The notes under the pieces: model-generated
Seen by the model: the letters and a program-made list of their open reading frames with translations, nothing else
Databases searched by the model: none
What the model was told of the DNA's origin: nothing
Shown: in pieces, positions 50,241-58,987 of the stretch
Numbering within the stretch: position 1 is the first letter of the stretch
Layout of the letters: the number at the start of each line of letters is the position of its first letter
From: Candidatus Binatus soli
Lineage (GTDB): Bacteria > Desulfobacterota > Binatia > Binatales > Binataceae
Direction of reading: 5' to 3'
Assembly (NCBI GenBank): GCA_002479255.1
Contig: DLMJ01000047.1
Span: 1 to 64,000, forward strand
DNA length: 64,000 nt
Translations under genes and position numbers: made by a program

Positions 50241-51968
50241 TCAGTAGTCCAGCCTGTATCGCTCCGTGGTCAGGTTGTACAAGGGCCGCCACATCAGCCG
50301 GTTCAACAGTAGCACCACCAGTATCATTGATAGCAGGCTCAGCAGGATCATCACGCCGTTGCCGGTCTTGTAGGTGGCAGCGTCCAGCAGCGAGCCGATC
50401 CCGATTACCTGGTAGGTCTGATTTTTGTACACGAAGTACTCAGACAGGATGAGCGCGTTCCATCCTCCCCCCCACGCGGTGATGCTGCCGGTGATCAGCG
50501 ACGGCATCACGGCGGGAAGAATCAGCTTTCGCCATCGCGCGTAGCGGGAGAGCCCGAACGCTCGCACTGCTTCCTTCAAGTCCTCGGGCACCTGGTTTAC
50601 CCCCGCCAGCAGGTTGAAGAGCAGATACCATTGCATCCCGGTCAGGATCAGCAGGACCGAGGCGAGATTCATCCCGCCGGTGACCTGAATGACGAAGATA
50701 ACGATGACCGGGAACAGCGCCGTCGCGGGCATCGAGCCGACTATTTCCGCGATCGGAGAGAGGACCCGGTTGAAGCGCGGACTCTCGCTGGCGGCCAGCG
50801 CGCACGGCACCGTCCATGCCAGCGAGATCGCGTAGGCGATCGTCATGCGAATTGTGGAGGCGAGGATTGCAGCCGGAATCTGCTTCGCGTCCGACGGCCA
50901 CGGCTGCGAGAGCGTTCTGATCAACGCGACAAAGCCCCGGGCCAACGCCCACGCGGTGAAGATCGCGATCGAGCTGATCACCAGCGTCCGCACGATCCGG
51001 CCGGCGCGCCTGCTTTGTTCCGGCGAGAGCTGCGGACCGCGCGGCATCGCGTTCAGCGCGCGCGCAATCAGGTTTATGGGAGGCAGCAGGATCGAGCGCA
51101 GCGCACGCGTTACTGCCGGGCCCACGCCCGCGAGCGCGTCGAACATCCCCAACGATTGCGCGGCGCCCGACGACGCCGCAAATTCGTAGCGAAACTTCTC
51201 GGCCCACGCGGACAGCGGCTGCCACACGATCATGTCCATCAACACGATGATCGCGAGCAAGGTCAGAAGTCCCGCGGCGAGATCGGAATTGCGTCCATTT
51301 TCGGCGGCCTCCCACAGGAAACTGCCCAGGCCCGGCAGCCGGTAGCTGGCGGCGCCGACCGTGATGATTTCGCACGCGATCAGGAAGTACCATCCCGCGA
51401 CCCAGGACAGGATCGAGTTGTACACGAGCTTCGGCACGCTGGCGGGCATCAGCAGACGCTTGAACTTGAGCCATCCGCGCGCGCCGAACGACTCGAGCGC
51501 GTCCCGCGAGTCGTCGGGAATCGTTTTGACCGCTTCGTAAACGCCCAGCGCCATGTTCCACGCCTGGCTGGTGAAGATGAGAAAGACGGCAGCCATCTCG
51601 ACGCCGAGCCGGCTGCCGTGCGCGAGCGCGACGAAGAAATAAACCGCGGCGGGAAAAAAGCCGACCACCGGCACCGACTGCGCGATGTCGATGGCGGGAA
51701 TCAGGATGCGCTCGTAATGCCGGCCGCGCGCCGCCGCCATTCCGTAGATGATCGAGAAAAGCAGCGCGATGATGTACGCGGCGAGCATCCGGTAAAACGA
51801 GCAGAACGCGTAATATGGAAGATGGGCGATCGAGACGGGGACGTTGTGCGCAATGAGATGTTGGGCGTGGCTGCGATAAGCGAAGAACAGGGCGATAATC
51901 GCCGCAAGCGCGAGGAACGAGAGCGAGCTGTTAACCAGGCGCCGCGGATTTATTTTAATGCCGAACAT
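50241..51968 (-). CDS. double-domain ABC transporter permease
   Basis: A 575-residue membrane protein made of two fused BPD_transp_1 permease units. Each has five to six helices and an EAA loop: DDSRDALESFGARGWLKFKRLLMPA in the first half and EDLKEAVRAFGLSRYARWRKLILPA in the second. The two loops are clearly homologous. One polypeptide can thus form the complete transmembrane pore. I chose the ATG at 51968 (MFGIKINPRR); the frame opens nine codons earlier. Confidence 0.88.
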   Translation of the reverse strand: MFGIKINPRRLVNSSLSFLALAAIIALFFAYRSHAQHLIAHNVPVSIAHLPYYAFCSFYRMLAAYIIALLFSIIYGMAAARGRHYERILIPAIDIAQSVPVVGFFPAAVYFFVALAHGSRLGVEMAAVFLIFTSQAWNMALGVYEAVKTIPDDSRDALESFGARGWLKFKRLLMPASVPKLVYNSILSWVAGWYFLIACEIITVGAASYRLPGLGSFLWEAAENGRNSDLAAGLLTLLAIIVLMDMIVWQPLSAWAEKFRYEFAASSGAAQSLGMFDALAGVGPAVTRALRSILLPPINLIARALNAMPRGPQLSPEQSRRAGRIVRTLVISSIAIFTAWALARGFVALIRTLSQPWPSDAKQIPAAILASTIRMTIAYAISLAWTVPCALAASESPRFNRVLSPIAEIVGSMPATALFPVIVIFVIQVTGGMNLASVLLILTGMQWYLLFNLLAGVNQVPEDLKEAVRAFGLSRYARWRKLILPAVMPSLITGSITAWGGGWNALILSEYFVYKNQTYQVIGIGSLLDAATYKTGNGVMILLSLLSMILVVLLLNRLMWRPLYNLTTERYRLDY

Positions 51969-52115
51969 TTTCGCGTGACCAGAAACTCTCAGCATAGCCG
52001 CGCCGGCGCTTCACTCAAGCGCAAAACTGCATTTCGGACCTATTAATTTTCGGCGCGCCGGCGTTGACAACGCGCAATCCAGGCAATAGCGAAATCGCAA
52101 GAGTGGAAAATAATA

Positions 52116-53828
52116 ATGGCGGGCGCGGATAGAATTCCAGATGACGAGTGGCGGCTGGACGATAAATCCAGCGAGCGCGCCGGGCATGAGCCTCGGCTCG
52201 TGCCGCTGACGACGGAGACCGCCGTCAACCTGAGCCACGAACGGCTCACGCGAGCGGTTTACGTCGTCACGGCGGAGCATTTTGGATGGTACCTGATCGC
52301 CGTCTATGTGCTCGTCACGCGCGCGATCGCTCTGGGAGCACGTCCTCTAGACGCGCCGGATGCACGCGATGCGCTTGCGGCGCTCGCGATGGCGACGCAC
52401 GGGAGCGCCGCGCTCGCGTCGGGCGCCGGCCTTCACGCTTCGTGGGTCGCGATACTCCAGAGCTGGATCTTCGCGGCGGCCGGCGCGACGGACGCCACCT
52501 CGCGAATTGTGGTGATGCTGTGCGGTCTGCTGATGGTCGCGAGCGGATTTGCGATGCGTCCGTTCCTGGGGCGCGCGGGAGCGCTTGCCTTCGCCGCCTT
52601 GATCGCGATTTCGCCGAGCGTGACTTATTTTTCGCGCGGCGGTTCGACGGCGATAGCCTCGCTGGCGTTCATGATGATCGCGATCGCAATCGCGGAGAGC
52701 ATGCGCCGGCAACCGGGTCTGGCGCGCGCGGCGGGATTGGGCGCCGCGATATCGCTGTGGCTCTCGGCGGACCCGATCGGCTACGCGACGGCCGCCGCGG
52801 TGATCGTATCTCTGATTCTCGCCGGTGCGGGCGACGCTGTGCGGATCGATCATCGGCGCTTGCGCTTGCGCGTATGGTGGGATCGGCGTCGCGCGCTCGT
52901 GATCGTCTGCGCGATCGTCGCGGCCGGCCTGTGGAGCTTGCTGACGACGGCTTTTTTCACCCGGTCTCTCGCGACAGTAGTCGGATACGACTTGCGCGCC
53001 GCGTTTGCCTGGCCGCCGATTGCCTTCGGCCACGGACTTCACAGGTCGATCGCGATTTTGGTGATTTACGAATTCATTATCCTGATTCTCGCGATCTCCG
53101 GTGCAATCGCGATCGTCTCACGACGTAGCGGCGACCGCGTCGCGGTGTGGTCGATGGTGTGGGCGATCGTCAGCCTGATGACGCTTGCGACGGTGGGAGC
53201 AAATCGATCCGACGCGGTGCTCGCGATTCTATTGCCATTGACCATCCTCGCTGCCTACGCAGTCGATTGGATGCATCGGTCGGAGCGATGGAACTCGATT
53301 CGTTATGCGATTGCGGCGGCGGTCGTGTTCACGCTCTACGTTCAGTTCGCCGCCAATTTCGTCCATCCGGCGCCCGACACGAGTGAGGCGCCGTGGCGCC
53401 GGCACGCGCTGTTGTTCTGGTCCGAACCGACGACCTCGATTCAGACGGTCAGGGAATGTAAGCGGGCGAGAAATGCGGTTTCGCCGGCTGGCGCTGCCGC
53501 GATGATCCCTGACGACAACGAAACGCCGCAGGTGCGATGGTATCTGCGCGATTTTGCGCTGACGGATTCGCCCGCGGCCGCGAACATCGTCGTGACAATC
53601 GGCAAGACGCAAAGCGGCGCGCTCGCAGGCAACCCTGACGCACCGCAGTTTGGATTCGAGGAGTGGTGGACGCCGGATTTCGGCACACTGACGATGGCCG
53701 GCGCGATCCGCTATTTGCTCACGCAAACCGCGTGGAGCGACGTCGAGATACGCGACCTCGAGATTGCGATACCGCGGCCCGACCGCACGCCGTCAGCGAC
53801 AACCAGAGGCGAGATCGAGGACAAATGA
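52116..53828 (+). CDS. polytopic membrane protein, Agl23/GT39-like
   Basis: A 570-residue protein with about ten membrane helices between residues 55 and 410 and a soluble C-terminal part. The first loop carries DAPDARDALAALAMATHG, which resembles the acidic first loop of GT-C glycosyltransferases (PMT/GT39 and the Agl23-like group). SPSVTYFSRGG also fits that group. A lipid-linked sugar transfer role is likely but unproven. The C-terminal segment ends in a charged tail. Confidence 0.6.
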   Translation: MAGADRIPDDEWRLDDKSSERAGHEPRLVPLTTETAVNLSHERLTRAVYVVTAEHFGWYLIAVYVLVTRAIALGARPLDAPDARDALAALAMATHGSAALASGAGLHASWVAILQSWIFAAAGATDATSRIVVMLCGLLMVASGFAMRPFLGRAGALAFAALIAISPSVTYFSRGGSTAIASLAFMMIAIAIAESMRRQPGLARAAGLGAAISLWLSADPIGYATAAAVIVSLILAGAGDAVRIDHRRLRLRVWWDRRRALVIVCAIVAAGLWSLLTTAFFTRSLATVVGYDLRAAFAWPPIAFGHGLHRSIAILVIYEFIILILAISGAIAIVSRRSGDRVAVWSMVWAIVSLMTLATVGANRSDAVLAILLPLTILAAYAVDWMHRSERWNSIRYAIAAAVVFTLYVQFAANFVHPAPDTSEAPWRRHALLFWSEPTTSIQTVRECKRARNAVSPAGAAAMIPDDNETPQVRWYLRDFALTDSPAAANIVVTIGKTQSGALAGNPDAPQFGFEEWWTPDFGTLTMAGAIRYLLTQTAWSDVEIRDLEIAIPRPDRTPSATTRGEIEDK

Positions 53829-54026
53829 ACTTTTGATTCGCACCGGAGGCGCGCCCTACTGCTGACTTCGTGAATTCTTCGCCCCGTCGATTTCCGCGCG
53901 CGGATGCCGCAGATTTGCGCGCGGACCGAAGCTTTGCGATAAACTGCACAGACCGCGCATCGCGCCACGCAATTTCCCGGGTCAATTGCCCGCGCTGCTC
54001 GGACCCGTCCTATTCAAGGAGCACCG
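53829..54026. other. spacer between membrane protein genes
   Basis: No gene, hairpin or repeat that I can support. AAGGAG at its right end is the ribosome binding site of the next gene. Confidence 0.5.
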
Positions 54027-54719
54027 ATGGACTCTGTGGTGAAATTCCTCCAACCCTGGCAGCTGCATCCTGTCGTCGATCATTTCACGATCGGCTTGCT
54101 GATCGTCGCGGTCCTGATCGATCTCGTCGCGAGCGCCGCTCCGACTCGCATCTGGCTTCGCTACACCGCCCTGACGCTGACGATCCTCGGCGCGCTCGCG
54201 GCCGGAGGCTCGTACTTCACCGGCGGTATGGAGGCCGACCGCATCTGGAACGCGCTGGGCCCGCCGGCCAGGGATGTCCTGAAGACGCACGCGCAGCTGG
54301 GCGAGTATCTCGCGATTACCTTCGGCATCCTCGCGCTGTGGCGAATCCTGATTCAGGGGTTCGGCTTCATGGCGGGATCGCGCGCGATCTATCTCATCGT
54401 CGCCGTCGTGGCGATTGTGACGCTGGGTTACTCGGGTCATCTCGGCGGCGTGCTCGTGTACGATTACGGCGCAGGCACGGCGTTGATGGCGGCCGCTCCA
54501 GTTCCGTCGCAAGCCGCCAGTCCTTCGCCGGCGCCCAGTCCCTCGGGAGCGCTTCCGACCGTGTCCGTGCCGACCCCGCTGCCGACATCGACCGCGCCGC
54601 CGGCGATTCCCGCGCCGTCAGCATCCAAACCGACGGATTCGCCAATGCCGCGCAACACGCCGACCTCGAGTCCGACCGCCGAGCCCTCGGCCACGCCGAG
54701 CGCCGGAGTCAGCATGTGA
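54027..54719 (+). CDS. DUF2231 membrane protein
   Basis: A 230-residue protein with four membrane helices (about 18-150) and the DUF2231 start LHPVVDHFTIGLLIVAVLID. The conserved histidine pairs (LHP, DHF, KTHAQLG, GHLGG) may hold haem or metal. Residues 165-230 are a Pro/Ser/Thr/Ala-rich low-complexity tail, likely periplasmic. AAGGAG precedes the ATG. The function is unknown. Confidence 0.8.
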   Translation: MDSVVKFLQPWQLHPVVDHFTIGLLIVAVLIDLVASAAPTRIWLRYTALTLTILGALAAGGSYFTGGMEADRIWNALGPPARDVLKTHAQLGEYLAITFGILALWRILIQGFGFMAGSRAIYLIVAVVAIVTLGYSGHLGGVLVYDYGAGTALMAAAPVPSQAASPSPAPSPSGALPTVSVPTPLPTSTAPPAIPAPSASKPTDSPMPRNTPTSSPTAEPSATPSAGVSM

Positions 54720-54747
54720 TGGAATCGAAGCAAGCAGGAGGCCCGAG

Positions 54748-55593
54748 ATGGCGCGGCGAATGATCGGCAAGGTCAGCGCGCTCGCGCGCTACCCGGTCAA
54801 GTCGATGCTCGGTGAGCAGCTCGACGAGCTCGATTTCACCGAGCGCGGCGCGGTCGGTGATCGCGCGTACGCGCTCAGAGAGATGGTGACGCGCCAGATC
54901 GCCAGCGCGAAGAAGTTCCCGCGGCTTTTCGAATTTCGGGCGGCCTACGATTCCGAACCCGCGTCGGGACGCGTGGCGCCCGTGACAATCGAGTTGCCCG
55001 GCGGCCGCAAGATTCACGCCGAGGACGCAGACGCATCCGAACTGATTTCCGCGGCGCTCGGACGCAAAGTAAGCCTCGAGCGCGCCGCGACCGCGCGCGG
55101 CGAGCTCGCCGGAATCGACCCGGCGACCCTTTTCGCCGACGTGCCGGTCGAGAAAGTTATTCCCGGGCTTACCGCCGCGATGCTGCCCGAGTACGTCGCA
55201 CTCGAGAAGGAAAGTTTTTTCGACAGCGCGGTAATGCACGTGGTCGCCAGTGGCACGCTGCGGTATATGGCGAAACTCGCCGCGCCCGGTCCGGTTTTCG
55301 ACCCGCGCCGCTTCCGTCCGACGATTTTCGTCGACACCGGCCAGCGCGACGACGCGTTCATCGAGGACGAGTGGATAGGCGGTACGCTCGAAGTCGGCGA
55401 CAGCCTGAGGATTGTCGCGATGCAGCCTGCGCTGCGCTGCGTGATGACGACGCATCCGCAGGATGATCTCCCGCGCGACTACACGATCCTGCGCACGGCC
55501 GCGTTTCATCATCGCGCGTACGTCGGCGTATTCGCGTCGATCGGTGCGGCGGGCCGGGTTCGCCTGGGCGATCCGGTTTGCCTGGATCAATAA
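54748..55593 (+). CDS. MOSC domain protein
   Basis: A 281-residue protein with an N-terminal MOSC beta-barrel (ARYPVKSMLGEQLDEL) and a C-terminal MOSC core. The conserved cysteine lies in ALRCVMTTHPQ, the position that binds sulfur or molybdenum cofactor in the family, and RFRPTIFVD is also typical. Related proteins are YcbX and mARC, which reduce N-hydroxylated compounds. GGAGG precedes the ATG. Confidence 0.87.
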   Translation: MARRMIGKVSALARYPVKSMLGEQLDELDFTERGAVGDRAYALREMVTRQIASAKKFPRLFEFRAAYDSEPASGRVAPVTIELPGGRKIHAEDADASELISAALGRKVSLERAATARGELAGIDPATLFADVPVEKVIPGLTAAMLPEYVALEKESFFDSAVMHVVASGTLRYMAKLAAPGPVFDPRRFRPTIFVDTGQRDDAFIEDEWIGGTLEVGDSLRIVAMQPALRCVMTTHPQDDLPRDYTILRTAAFHHRAYVGVFASIGAAGRVRLGDPVCLDQ

Positions 55594-55707
55594 TTCCCCT
55601 GACAACCGTTGTCGCGTTGTGGAAACAAGGCTGCGCGGCCTCTTGCGGGATCCGATCGGCGGGGAAGACTATCGTGTTGTGGCGCGGCGTCGAGTCGTGC
55701 CGCGTCG

Positions 55708-58700
55708 ATGCCGGCTGCTCGTGAAATCATAATCTCGGAGCGCGCCGCCGCCCGAATCGCCGCCGCCCGCGCGTGGTTGGAGTCGCAGCCGTCTGCCCGC
55801 GAAGTCCTGGTGATCGCGTCGGTCAAGGAGGCCGCCGACGACCTGGTGCGCGCGTTCGCGGTTTCGCGCGGCGCGATGCTCGGGGTGCATCGCTTGACAC
55901 TGAACCGGCTGGTCGGGTTGCTCGCCGCCGAGGAGCTGGCGGATGCCGATCTCGCGCCCGCGGACGGACTCGCGGCCGAGGCGGTGGCGGCGCGCGCGGT
56001 CTTCCGGCTGGCGCCGTCGGGAGCGCTTGCGTATTTCGAGCCGGTGTTGAATCGTCCCGGCTTTTCACGCGCGTTGGCGCGCACGCTGATCGAGCTTCGA
56101 TGGAACGACATCGCCGTTGACGCGTTGCGGGCGCTCGGCGGCGCGGGTGAGGCGATTGCCGCGACGCTGGCGCAATTCGACGCCGAGTTGGCCGATGCCA
56201 AACTGATCGATCGCGCCGGGATGCTGAAAGTCGCGATTCGCGCCGTGCTCGCGAGTCAGCCGCCGCGCTTCGTTGGACTGCCGGTTCTGCTGCTCGATCC
56301 ATCTGTGGACAGCGTGCTCGACCGCGACTTTATTGCGGCCCTTGCCGCGCGTTCGCCGTCAATTCTCGCGACGATTCCCGCCGGCGACTCTCCCGTTCAA
56401 ATGCTCCTTGAAGATGCGCTCGGCGTGCGCGCAACTGCATTGTCGCCGACGGTGAACGAAAACATCGCGCCCTCGCTCAAGCGTCTGCAGGCGCATTTGT
56501 TTGCCGACACCGCACCGCCTAAGCGCGACGTGGACGAAACCGTGACGGTGGTTTCGGCCCCGGGCGAGATGCACGAGTGCGTCGAGATCGCGCGGCGAAT
56601 CGCCGCCGAGGCCAGGCGCGGCGTGCCGTTCGATCAAGTCGCCGTGCTGCTGCATGACCCGCTCCGCTACGCGCCGTACTTGCAGGAAGCGCTCGCCCGC
56701 GCGGGCATCCCGGCTTACTTTGCGCGAGGTACGCGGCGGCCTGAGCCGGGAGGACGCGCCCTGCTCGCGCTGCTCGCGTGCGCCGCTGAAAATCTTTTGG
56801 CCCGCCGCTTCGCGGAATATCTCTCGCTGGCTCAAGTGCCCGACCCTGATCGCCCGCGTGAGGATGAGCCGGCGATCAGTGCGGACGCGGAACTCGCGCC
56901 GGCCTCGCTGGAGTCGGATCTTGAAGCTGAAGGCAACGCCACTTTGGTTGACAACATTGACGCCTCCGATCCCGTTCCGATCATCGATGGAACTGCGCGG
57001 GCGCCGTGGCGATGGGAACGGTTGCTCGTCGATGCGGCGGTTATCGGCAGCGCGCAGAGATGGAAGAAACGGCTGGCGGGGTTGGGCAACGAGCTCAGGG
57101 CGCGGCGCTCGGAAATTGCCGACGACGACGCGCGCGCGGCGGGTCTGGAGCGGCAAATTCTCGACCTTGCGCATCTCGGCGAGGTGGCGATGCCGATTCT
57201 TTCGATGCTCGACGCGGCGCCGCGCGATGCGGCCTGGGGCGACTGGCTCAAATTTCTTCGCGCGCTGGTTGAGCTGGCGATTCGCGATCGCGAACCGGTT
57301 CTAGCCGCGCTGGCGGAGCTTGAACCGATGGCGCCGGTCGGTCCGGTCGGACTCGACGAGGTGCGTTTGGTGCTGAACGATCGGCTCGGGCGGCTGGAAG
57401 CTCCGCGGCGCGTTCGCCGCTATGGCGCGGTGTTCGTCGCGCCGCCCAGTCGCGCGCGCGGCATGGAGTTCGACGTCGTTATCGTCCCGGGTCTTGCCGA
57501 GCGCATGTTTCCGCGCAAGCTGACCGAAGATCCGATCCTTTCCGATTCAGCGCGCGCGCGGCTGAGTCCGTATCTCGCGCGGATTGAGCGGCGGGTCGGC
57601 GCGGAGCGGCTCGCATTGAGAATCGCGGCGGGCGCGGCGCGCGAGCGTGCGATGTTTTCCTATTCGCGGGTGGACCTTGACCAGGGCCGTCCGCGAGTGC
57701 CGTCGTTTTACGCGCTTGAAATTCTGCGTGCTGCGGAGGGTCGCCTGCCCGGCTTCGATGAGCTGGCCGGTCGCGCGGCGTCGCAGCCGGTGACAACGGC
57801 ACGGCTTTCGTGGCCGGCGCCGGCGAATCCGGCCGACGCGATCGATGACGCGGAATTCGATCTGGCGGTGCTGGACAAACTGGTGGACTCCGATCCCCAG
57901 ACGACGATCGGCGCGGCGAACTATCTGCTCGGCGCCAACGTGCATCTCGCCCGCGCGCTGCGCGCGCGGGCGCGGCGCTGGCGCAAGCTTTGGACCCCCG
58001 TGGACGGGCTGGTCGATCCGGACCCGGCGGCGCTGGCGGCGTTGAGCAAGCATCAGCTCTCCGCGCGTTCATACTCGCCGACCGCGCTGCAGAATTTCGC
58101 CGCATGTCCGTATCGTTTTTTTCTGCAAGCGGTCCATCGGCTGGAGCCGCGCGAGGAACCCGAGGCGATCGAGACGCTCGATCCGCTCACCCGCGGCAGT
58201 CTGTTTGCGGAGGTCCAATACGAAATCCTGACGGCCCTCAGAGAGCTCGACGTGCTGCCGGTCACGCCGGAAGACCTGGAGGACGCCTCTGCGCTGCTCG
58301 ACGAGCGGCTCGACGAAGTGGCCGCGCGATGGCATGAGGATCTCGCGCCGGCGATCGAGCGCGTGTGGCGCGACGGAATCGACGGTATCCGCGCCGACTT
58401 GCGCGAATGGATGCGGCGCGCGGCCGAGGATCCGCAGCACTGGCGCCCCGAATGGTTCGAACTCGGCTTCGGGCTGAGCGATCGCGCGCAGGCGGATCCG
58501 CACAGCTCGGCACAGCCGGTGGCGATCGACGGCGGGCTGAGCCTGCGCGGGTCGATCGACCTGCTCGAGCGCGATCCGGCCGGGCGAATTCGCGTGACCG
58601 ATCACAAGACCGGGAAAGTGCGCGCCGCCAAGGACTTCGTGATCGGCGGCGGCAAGACGCTGCAGCCGGTTTTATATGCGCTCGCGGCTGAACGCGTGCT

Positions 58701-58983
58701 GGGCGAGCCGATCTACGCCGGCCGGCTTTACTACTGCACCGCGACCGGCGGCTACGAAGAGCGCGTGGTTGAAATCAACGACGAGGCGCGGCGCTCGGCG
58801 CGCGAATTCGTCTCGATCATCAAGGAGTCGCTGGAAGCGGGGTTTTTGCCCGCCGCACCGGACGATCGCGAATGCGATTGGTGCGACTACAAGCGCGTCT
58901 GCGGCCCGTACGAGGAGCGGCGCTCCCGAATCAAACCGAAAGCCCGGCTTAAATCGCTGAACCGGCTGCGCGAGATGCGATAA
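55708..58983 (+). CDS. AddB-like nuclease subunit with Fe-S cluster motif
   Basis: A protein of about 1091 residues. The N-terminal half is helicase-like but shows no Walker A, as in AddB-type subunits; the middle has VFVAPPSRARGMEFDVVIVPGL. The C-terminal nuclease is PD-(D/E)XK: GSIDLLER then VTDHKTGK. Four cysteines fit an AddB-type 4Fe-4S site: one in NFAACPYRFFL and three in CDWCDYKRVC. I chose the ATG at 55708; the frame opens 33 codons earlier with Cys/Arg text. It works with the AddA-like helicase encoded 4 bases downstream in double-strand break processing. Confidence 0.87.
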   Translation: MPAAREIIISERAAARIAAARAWLESQPSAREVLVIASVKEAADDLVRAFAVSRGAMLGVHRLTLNRLVGLLAAEELADADLAPADGLAAEAVAARAVFRLAPSGALAYFEPVLNRPGFSRALARTLIELRWNDIAVDALRALGGAGEAIAATLAQFDAELADAKLIDRAGMLKVAIRAVLASQPPRFVGLPVLLLDPSVDSVLDRDFIAALAARSPSILATIPAGDSPVQMLLEDALGVRATALSPTVNENIAPSLKRLQAHLFADTAPPKRDVDETVTVVSAPGEMHECVEIARRIAAEARRGVPFDQVAVLLHDPLRYAPYLQEALARAGIPAYFARGTRRPEPGGRALLALLACAAENLLARRFAEYLSLAQVPDPDRPREDEPAISADAELAPASLESDLEAEGNATLVDNIDASDPVPIIDGTARAPWRWERLLVDAAVIGSAQRWKKRLAGLGNELRARRSEIADDDARAAGLERQILDLAHLGEVAMPILSMLDAAPRDAAWGDWLKFLRALVELAIRDREPVLAALAELEPMAPVGPVGLDEVRLVLNDRLGRLEAPRRVRRYGAVFVAPPSRARGMEFDVVIVPGLAERMFPRKLTEDPILSDSARARLSPYLARIERRVGAERLALRIAAGAARERAMFSYSRVDLDQGRPRVPSFYALEILRAAEGRLPGFDELAGRAASQPVTTARLSWPAPANPADAIDDAEFDLAVLDKLVDSDPQTTIGAANYLLGANVHLARALRARARRWRKLWTPVDGLVDPDPAALAALSKHQLSARSYSPTALQNFAACPYRFFLQAVHRLEPREEPEAIETLDPLTRGSLFAEVQYEILTALRELDVLPVTPEDLEDASALLDERLDEVAARWHEDLAPAIERVWRDGIDGIRADLREWMRRAAEDPQHWRPEWFELGFGLSDRAQADPHSSAQPVAIDGGLSLRGSIDLLERDPAGRIRVTDHKTGKVRAAKDFVIGGGKTLQPVLYALAAERVLGEPIYAGRLYYCTATGGYEERVVEINDEARRSAREFVSIIKESLEAGFLPAAPDDRECDWCDYKRVCGPYEERRSRIKPKARLKSLNRLREMR

Positions 58984-58987
58984 CGCC

